Source: Phycisphaerae bacterium
Lineage (GTDB): Bacteria > Planctomycetota > Phycisphaerae > Phycisphaerales > SM1A02
Assembly: GCA_016873375.1 (NCBI GenBank)
Contig: VGXJ01000099.1
Location: 1 to 6,907 of the forward strand
Direction of reading: 5' to 3'
DNA: 6,907 bases
How positions within the stretch are numbered: the first letter of the stretch is position 1; each line of letters opens with the position of its first letter. The position numbers and the translations under genes are program-made. The notes below the pieces were generated by a model. That model was not told the DNA's origin. It searched no databases and saw nothing but the letters and a program-made list of their open reading frames with translations. Below are positions 1 through 5,193 of the stretch, piece by piece.

Positions 1-282
1 GGCCCAGCCTTGGGGCACGATGCCAAGTCCACCACCGCCATGCAGGTAGATGACCAGTGCGGTGGGCGTGGACGGATTGACCGTCGGAGGCACAAAGACC
101 AGGCCTTCGAGCGGCGCGCCATCGATCGACGAGGCATGCTGGTAGGGCACACCAGCGCCCGAGCCGCCTTGCGGTGCGCCATGAACGACCGAGCCTGCGG
201 CGAGCAGTCCACCGAGCGCGGCAATCGTCCAAGCGATCCTGGGCAGCATGTTCGTTGGCAACGGTGAATCCATCACGGGCAT
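1..282 (-). CDS. Exported alpha/beta-hydrolase (esterase-like) protein, N-terminal 94 residues, 3' end beyond window
   Basis: Reading the minus strand from ATG at 282 gives 94 residues that run open through base 1, so the gene continues outside the window. Arg15 is followed by a hydrophobic stretch (about residues 16-33, rich in Ala, Leu and Gly), which looks like a signal peptide or signal anchor. Residues 76-85 read LVIYLHGGGG: a hydrophobic strand running into HGGGG, the oxyanion-hole turn of alpha/beta-hydrolases such as esterases and the prolyl-oligopeptidase superfamily. The preceding stretch (APLEGLVFVPP, residues 56-66) fits the opening beta strands of such enzymes. The catalytic Ser, Asp and His would lie beyond the window, so substrate and activity cannot be judged. 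The start is uncertain: the frame stays open upstream to a stop near 409, and ATGs at 339, 273 and 249 are alternatives. None has a strong Shine-Dalgarno; 249 would leave the shortest signal peptide. Confidence 0.72.
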   Translation of the reverse strand, partial: MPVMDSPLPTNMLPRIAWTIAALGGLLAAGSVVHGAPQGGSGAGVPYQHASSIDGAPLEGLVFVPPTVNPSTPTALVIYLHGGGGLGIVPQGWA

Positions 283-484
283 TGTCCGCAAGGCCCCGTG
301 GGGGACATTGTTTCCAAAATTGGCTGCAAGAGACTCCATGCCTCGTCCATCAGCTCGCGTCAGGATCTCGTCGGTCAGATCAGGGCCGATCTGGCACCGC
401 ACGAGGGCCTAGGACTTGGATGCCCGAGCTGGAGCCAGGGCTTGAGGTTCCTTCGATCCACGGCGCCTCAGCGACAGAAGGTGA

Positions 485-513
485 TTCAAGCCTTGCAGTT
501 CATCTTGTATGGT
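485..513 (+). promoter_or_regulatory. Weak candidate sigma-70-type promoter for the propeller lipoprotein
   Basis: TTCAAG at 485-490 matches 3 of 6 bases of the -35 consensus, and TATGGT at 508-513 matches 4 of 6 of the -10 consensus. The spacer is 17 bp. The position, about 60 bp before the start codon, is reasonable, but matches this weak are common by chance. Confidence 0.2.
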
Positions 514-563
514 GCTTTGGGGTTCGGCATCGCGTCGCTGTGTCCTGATCAAACGGGGCCAAG

Positions 564-568
564 AGGAG
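564..568 (+). promoter_or_regulatory. Shine-Dalgarno AGGAG for the propeller lipoprotein
   Basis: AGGAG at 564-568 lies 4 bases before ATG 573 and 7 bases before ATG 576. The two adjacent Met codons are in frame. The 7-base spacing is closer to the usual optimum, so translation may begin mainly at 576. This site argues against an internal start at Met32 (666). Confidence 0.7.
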
Positions 569-572
569 TTTC

Positions 573-2426
573 ATGATGACCAGCACTTCAGATGGTTGTG
601 TTGACTCGCGTTGCTCTCGCCGTCTGCGTGTCTTCAGGTCGGTCCGATCCATCCCGTGGGGCGGCATGGCGATCAGCGCGCTCATCGCGGTACTCGCGGC
701 ATGTACTGTGCACCAGGCGCCGGCTCCCGCTGCAGCCGTCAGCACCGCGTTCCCCCTCGGCAATACGCCGCCGTCGGGCCGTGATCCAGCCACGATCCCG
801 CCACCGATGCGACTGTCGGTAGAGGGGGGTTTCGCCCTTGGCACGGCGCAGCCGACGATCTTCGATTCGCGCACCGTGGCACAGCAGATTGACCGGCGCG
901 TGATGCCGGGGTCTCAGCAGCGGCCGGGTTCGCTGCTTCCAACGCACAAGCGGCCACCCATCGAGATCGGTACACCGAATGATCTCGTCTACGGATCGCA
1001 GCGCATGGTGCCACGCAATGATGTGGATCCTGCGTTCCCGGCGATCAGCGCCACCGTGTGGGCCCCGCCCGATCCATGCCTGGCGGTCGGTCCCTCGCAT
1101 GTCCTTGCGACGGTGAACATGAAGGTGGCGTGGTATCTCAAGGATGGCACACCGCAGTTCGAGAACTTCCTTGACTCAAGCGGCAATCCGGGGTTCTTCG
1201 AGGAAGTGGGGGGCGGTGCATTCACCTTCGATCCGAAGTGCTTCTACGACGAGCGCATCGGTCGATTCGTGGTCGTCGCACTGGAGTACTACTCCGCGAC
1301 CACGGAGTCGTGGATCACCTTCGCGGTCTCGGACGACTCCGACCCCAACGGCGTGTGGTTCAAGTATCGAACGCCCGCACTCATCGAAACCACCCCCGGC
1401 TGCCGCTACTGGGTCGACTACCCCGGCTTCGGGTACGACGGAGATGCGTGGTACGTGACGGCCAACCTGTTTCGGTTGTCATCACCGACCTCGTGCCCGT
1501 TCTTCGGCGGGACACTGGTGCGGATCTTCGAGAAGCCGGGTGCCATGGCTGGTGGAACTGCGGTCTGGCGAGATGTGCTGGACAACGGCACATCCTGGCA
1601 GGTCGGCTCGTCTCGATCCGGAGCCGATGCAGCACGGCTGGTCAGCGTGAGCAGCTCGACTTCCCTTGCCATTGCGCGGGTCAACCAGCCGCTGACCACG
1701 CCGTCTCTGGTCAAGGCAACCTGTCCGGTTCCATCGATGCAGAATGTGTCACCAGCAACGACGCCGGTGGGAACAGTCTCGATCGGCGACCGGCGCATCT
1801 TGAACGCTGCCGTGCGACAGGGTCGCGTGTTCGCATCGAATCATCCGGCTGCTGTGGCTGGTGGCCCAGCGTGCGCAGTCTGGTATGAGATCAATGTCGG
1901 CAGTGCGACGCCATCGCTCATCCAGTCGGGTCGCATCGCAGCGGCCCCGAATGAGCACACCATCTTTCCGGCCATCGCTGTCAACGATGTCGGTTCGGTT
2001 GCGCTCGTCTACGGTCGCTGCTCGGGAACACTCAACCCCACGCTCGAGGTTGCAGGCAGATTGCCGTGCGATCCACCGGGAATGCTCGGCTCAACAAGCG
2101 TGATCGGCACCAGTACGACAAGCCCGTCAGGAAGCAACAATCGTTGGGGTGACTACTTTGCAGCTGTGATCGACCCGGCTGATGGATGCACATTCTGGGT
2201 GATCGGTGAGTTGCAGCAGTCGAGTGGTTGGACGACCGAGATCGTGTCGCTGCGAATCAGTCGCACAGGAGATGTCACCGGCGAGGGCGAGGTTGATGGC
2301 CGGGATCTTGCCGCGGTGCTCAGCGGCTGGGACTTTCCGGGAGTCGCTGACCTCGACGGCAGCGGCATCATCGATGGCGGCGATCTTTCGATCGTGCTTT
2401 CGAATTGGGGACCGTGCGGGCAGTGA
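573..2426 (+). CDS. Putative lipoprotein with beta-propeller-like body and C-terminal dockerin-type domain
   Basis: 617 residues. The N-terminus is long and Arg-rich (residues 1-31). It is followed by a hydrophobic segment ending in LAAC (residues 41-44), a good lipobox with Cys44 as the lipidation site, then a Pro/Ala-rich linker to about residue 80. The body (about 155-563) has repeated short beta-strand patterns with Trp, Tyr and Asp-Gly turns, for example PPDPCLAVGPSHV (165-177), WVDYPGFGYDGDAWYV (280-295) and RWGDYFAAVIDP (524-535). This suggests a multi-bladed beta-propeller of the type found in uncharacterised exported bacterial proteins. No catalytic residues were recognised, so no enzymatic role is assigned. 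Residues 565-617 carry two dockerin-type calcium loops (Asp567/Thr569/Glu571/Asp575/Asp578 and Asp593/Asp595/Ser597/Asp601/Asp604), each followed by Leu and later Trp, and end in WGPCGQ. This resembles the short dockerin-type tails of Phycisphaerales exported proteins. The protein probably acts at the cell surface or in the periplasm. The gene is apparently monocistronic. Confidence 0.85.
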   Translation: MMTSTSDGCVDSRCSRRLRVFRSVRSIPWGGMAISALIAVLAACTVHQAPAPAAAVSTAFPLGNTPPSGRDPATIPPPMRLSVEGGFALGTAQPTIFDSRTVAQQIDRRVMPGSQQRPGSLLPTHKRPPIEIGTPNDLVYGSQRMVPRNDVDPAFPAISATVWAPPDPCLAVGPSHVLATVNMKVAWYLKDGTPQFENFLDSSGNPGFFEEVGGGAFTFDPKCFYDERIGRFVVVALEYYSATTESWITFAVSDDSDPNGVWFKYRTPALIETTPGCRYWVDYPGFGYDGDAWYVTANLFRLSSPTSCPFFGGTLVRIFEKPGAMAGGTAVWRDVLDNGTSWQVGSSRSGADAARLVSVSSSTSLAIARVNQPLTTPSLVKATCPVPSMQNVSPATTPVGTVSIGDRRILNAAVRQGRVFASNHPAAVAGGPACAVWYEINVGSATPSLIQSGRIAAAPNEHTIFPAIAVNDVGSVALVYGRCSGTLNPTLEVAGRLPCDPPGMLGSTSVIGTSTTSPSGSNNRWGDYFAAVIDPADGCTFWVIGELQQSSGWTTEIVSLRISRTGDVTGEGEVDGRDLAAVLSGWDFPGVADLDGSGIIDGGDLSIVLSNWGPCGQ

Positions 2427-2471
2427 TTCGTGAGGAGCGTGGAAGCGCCGCGCAGACCGACCCCGGAACGA

Positions 2472-2503
2472 CGAAGCGGAAGGCGCTGGGGCCTTCCGCT
2501 TCG
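2472..2503. terminator. 13-bp GC-rich hairpin between the lipoprotein and tRNA-Pro genes, probably bidirectional
   Basis: CGAAGCGGAAGGC (2472-2484) is perfectly complementary to 2491-2503 with a 6-base loop. On the minus strand it begins 10 bases after the tRNA-Pro 3' end and is followed by TCGTTCC, a weak T tract, so it fits an intrinsic terminator for the tRNA. On the plus strand it lies 45 bases after the lipoprotein stop codon but no T run follows, so termination there would rely mainly on the hairpin. Confidence 0.8.
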
Positions 2504-2513
2504 GAGTGAGGAG

Positions 2514-2588
2514 TCGGGCTGGCGGGATTTGAACCCACGACCTTTTGACCCCCAGTCAAACGCGCTAGCCAAGCTGCGCTACAGCCCG
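2514..2588 (-). tRNA. tRNA-Pro, anticodon GGG
   Basis: On the minus strand the sequence folds as a full cloverleaf. The acceptor stem CGGGCTG/CAGCCCG is perfect over 7 bp, the D stem is GCGC/GCGC, and the anticodon stem TTTGA/TCAAA encloses the loop CTGGGGG, giving anticodon GGG, which reads CCC. The T stem GTGGG/CCCGC encloses TTCAAAT. The first base is C, as is typical of bacterial tRNA-Pro, and the discriminator is A (base 2514). The next bases are CTC, so CCA is not encoded and must be added by nucleotidyltransferase. The length of 75 nt is normal. Confidence 0.96.
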
Positions 2589-2599
2589 AGAGTTTGGGA

Positions 2600-2629
2600 A
2601 GTGTAGCGAGATCCCGCTTCGATGCGCAA
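2600..2629 (-). promoter_or_regulatory. Candidate promoter of tRNA-Pro
   Basis: On the minus strand TTGCGC (2629-2624) is followed by an 18-bp spacer and TACACT (2605-2600), which matches 4 of 6 bases of the -10 consensus and fits TAnnnT. The -10 ends 11 bases before the mature tRNA 5' end at 2588, leaving a precursor leader of only about 5 bases. The -35 match is weak. Confidence 0.4.
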
Positions 2630-2752
2630 TCCACATTGAAATCATGTGAGTCTCGTGCAATCGAAGCCGCGTCACGGCGAGCCCGCCGATCTGCCATTGT
2701 CTTCTGCAGATGGCGGACTCATTGACCTCGGTGAGGTGCTCGGAAACGACAA

Positions 2753-2788
2753 CCGCTGCGTGACCCGGGGTTCCAAGTCACGCAGCGG
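2753..2788 (-). terminator. Intrinsic terminator of tRNA-Ser
   Basis: The 12-bp perfect inverted repeat CCGCTGCGTGAC (2753-2764) and its complement at 2777-2788 flank a 12-base loop. On the minus strand the hairpin starts 7 bases after the tRNA-Ser 3' end and is followed by TTGTCGTTTCC, a T-rich tail. It therefore ends the tRNA-Ser transcript before tRNA-Pro, making the two tRNAs separate transcription units. Confidence 0.85.
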
Positions 2789-2795
2789 CATGAAG

Positions 2796-2882
2796 CGGAC
2801 AGGGGGAGATTCGAACTCCCGATACGGTTACCCGTATACAGCATTTCCAATGCTGCTCCTTCAACCGCTCGGACACCTGTCC
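2796..2882 (-). tRNA. tRNA-Ser, anticodon GGA
   Basis: The minus strand folds as a class II tRNA with a long variable arm. The acceptor stem GGACAGG/CCTGTCC is perfect over 7 bp, and the D stem is TCC/GGA. The anticodon stem CAGCA/TGCTG encloses TTGGAAA, giving anticodon GGA, which reads TCC. The extra arm ATACGG/CCGTAT has a GTAA loop, and the T stem GGGAG/CTCCC encloses TTCGAAT. The discriminator is G (base 2796), as in bacterial tRNA-Ser. CCA is not encoded, since CTT follows. The length is 87 nt. Confidence 0.96.
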
Positions 2883-2894
2883 AAGGTGGGCCAC

Positions 2895-2901
2895 TAGAGT
2901 A
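2895..2901. promoter_or_regulatory. Overlapping divergent -10 elements for tRNA-Ser (minus) and truB (plus)
   Basis: On the plus strand TAGAGT (2895-2900) fits TAnnnT and lies 6 bases before the truB ATG at 2907. Transcription would then start at or next to the ATG. On the minus strand TACTCT (2901-2896) also fits TAnnnT and lies 13 bases before the tRNA-Ser 5' end. Only 24 bp separate the two genes, so both promoters must be packed here and extend into each other's gene. No good -35 element is visible for either direction. Confidence 0.4.
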
Positions 2902-2906
2902 GCGGC

Positions 2907-3605
2907 ATGAGCGCGCCTGCTGCGCCAGCTGACCTCCACGGCATCCTGGTGATCGATAAGCCGCTCGGCATGACGAGCATGCGCGTTGTCGAGCGCGTTC
3001 GGTACCGGGCCCGCAAGGCTCGCACGGGACACGCAGGCACGCTCGATCCGCTGGCGACCGGTGTGCTGGTCGTCGCGATCGGCCGTGCAACCAAGTCGAT
3101 CGACCGGCTGATGGCCGGCGAGAAGCGCTACGAGACCACCATCGATCTGTCGGCATTCACGACCACGGATGACAGCGAGGGCGAGCGCACCGAGATCTCG
3201 GCCTCCGCACCCACGCTCGAAGCCGTTCGCGCCGCATGCAGCCGCTGGGTCGGCGAGGTCATGCAGCGTCCGCCCGCCTTCAGCGCGATCAAGGTGCAGG
3301 GGCGGCGTTCCTACGACCTGGCGAGATCCGGCGAAGCGCGTGAGCTCGCAGCACGCCCCGTGATGATCCACGGCATCGAAATCGATGCTTACGACTTCCC
3401 GACGCTCTCGCTGCGCGTGCGCTGCGGCAAGGGCACCTACATCCGTAGTCTCGCCCGGGATCTGGGTACGGCCTTGGGCACTGGCGGTCACTGCCGCTCG
3501 ATCCGTCGTACTCAGGTCGGTCTGTACGAGATCGGGCAGGCCATCCGCATGGATGACCTGCCCGAGTCGATCGTGCAGGAGATGCTTCAACCGTCGCCGG
3601 CGTGA
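2907..3605 (+). CDS. truB: tRNA pseudouridine(55) synthase TruB
   Basis: 232 residues. TruB isomerises U55 in the T loop of tRNAs to pseudouridine in the cytoplasm. The family signature GHAGTLDPLATGVL is at residues 41-54, with Asp47 as the catalytic aspartate. Other conserved blocks are LVIDKPLGMTS (14-24), KRYE in the strand after the active site, RPPAFSAIKVQGRRSY (about 121-136) and CGKGTYIRSLARDLG (about 173-187). The N-terminal motif starts a few residues after ATG 2907, so this start is right for the family. No Shine-Dalgarno precedes it. At 232 residues it is clearly shorter than the about 314-residue E. coli enzyme: it ends soon after the catalytic domain and lacks room for a C-terminal PUA-type domain. 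In many bacteria truB follows rbfA in the infB operon, but here it stands alone beside a tRNA gene. The stop codon faces the protease stop across 7 bp. Confidence 0.95.
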   Translation: MSAPAAPADLHGILVIDKPLGMTSMRVVERVRYRARKARTGHAGTLDPLATGVLVVAIGRATKSIDRLMAGEKRYETTIDLSAFTTTDDSEGERTEISASAPTLEAVRAACSRWVGEVMQRPPAFSAIKVQGRRSYDLARSGEARELAARPVMIHGIEIDAYDFPTLSLRVRCGKGTYIRSLARDLGTALGTGGHCRSIRRTQVGLYEIGQAIRMDDLPESIVQEMLQPSPA

Positions 3606-3612
3606 ACGGTGC

Positions 3613-5076
3613 TCAGGTCGTCCACGAGGAGAGCAGCAGGCCCAGATCGTTGCCGTCGACAATGCCGTCATCATTGATGTCGGCACTCGCGAGCGACGAG
3701 CCCCAGGCCGCCAACATCACACCAAGATCCGCCGCGTTGACCACACCGTCCCCATTGAGGTCGGCTGGGATCGCCGGCACCGGCGTGATCGTCAAGCTGG
3801 CGCTGTAGAGCTGAAGATCGTTGGTCGTGGTCACGGGAGACACGCGCAGGTAGTACGTTCCGGCAATGGAAAACTCGTAGTTCGAGATCGCTTCAGCCTG
3901 ACCAAGTCCATTCAGATCCTGGGTGAGCACGACCGTTCCGGCGGAGTTGAGCACATCGATCTTCAGGTTATGAATCGACGATGCGGTGACGCTGGTTCCC
4001 GTGTTGCAGGCAGAGGTCTGCGGCCCCGCGGTGTAGGTGCCTCCCTGTGGAATCACCGTAAGCGAGACCTTGGTGCCGGAAGTGGCGACGATCTTCCACA
4101 GATCGAGGTCACTGTTGTCGTCGATCGACAGATTCGTGTAGCTCGTGAGACCTTCGGCATTGGTTGGAATGGCCGCATTGGCCAGCGCATCGGAGGCCGC
4201 CTCCAGGTTGTCGCCGTAGTGCCGCTGGGCTCCGCGGATGTCATCGATCTGCGGGCCATCGACATTGGTGAAGATGAAGGGCTCCATCAACTTGGTGGTC
4301 GATGCCGGGCACACGTGCTCGAGCCCGATGCCGTGCCCGTGCTCGTGGGCCACGATGTTGCGGAAGTAGCGGTAGTTGTTGGTGCTTGGTCCCCAGTTTG
4401 CATCCGAGTTCAGCACCATGTCCCCGTTGTTTGGGAAGAAGTTGTACGCGAGGATGTTGGTCACATTCAGGCCGCGCCCGGCGATGCGGACATCGCCACG
4501 CGTGCTGCCGCCTGCACTGCCCCACGACGCGCCATCGTCCGTGACCTCCACGTAGGAGAGACCGGTCAGATCGCTCCAGCGTTGGAAGACCTGTCGCAGG
4601 AGGTTCTTCCCGTTTTCAAGTGAGCCGAAGCGTGCTGCAAGCGTTGCGTTGACGTTGTTCGGCGCACTGCCAATGCCCGACCCGAGTTCATCGGGGATCG
4701 AGACACCATCGGGTACGACGGACCAACGAATCTGCAGTGGCTGGCCTTGCGTGCCGCTGCCATTGATGTTCCAGCGGGCACCCAACTGGTAGGCGAGCCC
4801 TCCGTCCATGCCGCCATTCAGCCACAGGTTCGTCAAGCGCTGGGTGACTTCAGCAACGAATGCGGGGTCGGTGTCCTCGGTGAAGCACAACGACATCGGC
4901 AGGCCGGCAGGCAAATCGGCGCACTGGATGCCGTTGGCCTCAGGGTGGTGGCTGCATCCCGCGCCGCAGGTGTGTTCCGGCCGCTCAGCGGGGGCCGGGA
5001 CGGCGCTCAACCCAGCAGCCATCGAACCAGCGAGCAGGGTGAGCGCAACAGCAGCCTTCGAGGGGTAGTTCTTCAT
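3613..5076 (-). CDS. Secreted matrixin-like (M10) zinc metalloprotease with PPC-like and dockerin-type domains
   Basis: 487 residues. Residues 1-30 are a standard signal peptide (Lys2 and Lys7, hydrophobic core 8-23, then an Ala/Pro-rich end). A short Cys/His-rich segment follows (HTCGAGCSHH, 35-44). The catalytic domain spans about 115-290. Its zinc motif is HEHGHGIGLEH (244-254), matching HExxHxxGxxH, with His244, His248 and His254 as ligands and Glu245 as catalytic base; the Met-turn is LMEP with Met264. IDDIRGAQRHYG (277-288) is the usual end of a matrixin domain. Residues about 315-431 form a beta-rich region like a bacterial pre-peptidase C-terminal (PPC) domain (DLDLWKI near 323-329, AGTYYLRVSP near 405-414). 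Residues 438-487 hold two dockerin-type calcium loops (Asp439/Asn441/Asp443/Asn447/Asp450 and Asp466/Asn468/Asp470/Asp474/Asp477), each followed by Trp. It probably cleaves proteins outside the cytoplasm; the substrate is unknown. The start is supported by GAGGAG 11 bases upstream. Confidence 0.93.
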   Translation of the reverse strand: MKNYPSKAAVALTLLAGSMAAGLSAVPAPAERPEHTCGAGCSHHPEANGIQCADLPAGLPMSLCFTEDTDPAFVAEVTQRLTNLWLNGGMDGGLAYQLGARWNINGSGTQGQPLQIRWSVVPDGVSIPDELGSGIGSAPNNVNATLAARFGSLENGKNLLRQVFQRWSDLTGLSYVEVTDDGASWGSAGGSTRGDVRIAGRGLNVTNILAYNFFPNNGDMVLNSDANWGPSTNNYRYFRNIVAHEHGHGIGLEHVCPASTTKLMEPFIFTNVDGPQIDDIRGAQRHYGDNLEAASDALANAAIPTNAEGLTSYTNLSIDDNSDLDLWKIVATSGTKVSLTVIPQGGTYTAGPQTSACNTGTSVTASSIHNLKIDVLNSAGTVVLTQDLNGLGQAEAISNYEFSIAGTYYLRVSPVTTTNDLQLYSASLTITPVPAIPADLNGDGVVNAADLGVMLAAWGSSLASADINDDGIVDGNDLGLLLSSWTT

Positions 5077-5087
5077 GATGCGGCATT

Positions 5088-5093
5088 CTCCTC
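5088..5093 (-). promoter_or_regulatory. Shine-Dalgarno GAGGAG of the metalloprotease
   Basis: GAGGAG on the minus strand at 5093-5088 lies 11 bases before ATG 5076. The spacing is rather long. Another ATG at 5086-5084 falls between but is out of frame with the protease. The in-frame signal peptide fixes the start at 5076. Confidence 0.6.
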
Positions 5094-5170
5094 GGGAGGC
5101 CTGACTGGATTCAGGGACTTCTGAAACAGTAGCTCGATTGGGCGGCAGGTCGAGCCCACGGACAGATGGT

Positions 5171-5186
5171 TTCTCAAATTCTCAAG
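5171..5186. repeat. Tandem 8-mer TTCTCAAA/TTCTCAAG upstream of the protease gene
   Basis: Two adjacent 8-base units (5171-5178 and 5179-5186) agree at 7 of 8 positions. On the minus strand this reads as two TTGAGAA copies at an 8-bp pitch, about 95 bp before the protease start and just after the anti-sigma stop codon. It could be part of a promoter or a regulator site, but a two-copy repeat this short may be chance. The rest of the 5077-5193 gap shows no terminator or gene. Confidence 0.35.
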
Positions 5187-5193
5187 TGCAGCC

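Larger units (their letters stand above)
283..572. other. Divergent intergenic region between the hydrolase and propeller-lipoprotein genes
   Basis: These 290 bases separate two divergently transcribed genes and should hold both promoters. I see a 6-bp dyad, CAGATC at 376-381 and GATCTG at 388-393 with a 6-base loop, that could be an operator or a weak hairpin. A poor sigma-70-like match in the plus direction is TTCAAG (485-490), a 17-bp spacer, then TATGGT (508-513), about 60 bp before the lipoprotein start. Short ORFs occur on both strands but none shows convincing protein character. Confidence 0.5.

Noticed and set aside
420..548. 42-codon plus-strand ORF with AGGA a few bases before its ATG, upstream of the lipoprotein
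   Set aside because: No hydrophobic, regulatory or family character is visible, and it has the composition of non-coding GC-rich DNA. A leader peptide cannot be excluded but is not supported.
298..576. 92-codon plus-strand ORF overlapping the lipoprotein start
   Set aside because: No recognisable motif and no Shine-Dalgarno, and it spans the region where the divergent promoters are expected.
1238..1888. 216-codon plus-strand frame inside the propeller lipoprotein gene
   Set aside because: It is an alternate frame of a well-supported gene, Arg-rich and without motifs.
2589..2795. Search for an extra gene or tRNA between tRNA-Pro and tRNA-Ser
   Set aside because: Only the candidate tRNA-Pro promoter and the tRNA-Ser terminator are seen. 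Short open frames here have no coding character.
2778..3686. 302-codon minus-strand open frame over truB and tRNA-Ser
   Set aside because: It runs antisense through the conserved TruB motifs and across a tRNA gene, and the translation is Arg/His-rich and featureless.
3385..4623. 412-codon plus-strand open frame covering the end of truB and much of the protease gene
   Set aside because: It is antisense to a protease with an intact zinc motif and recognisable domains. Its own translation is Arg/Val/Gly-rich with no known motif. Long antisense frames are common in GC-rich genes.
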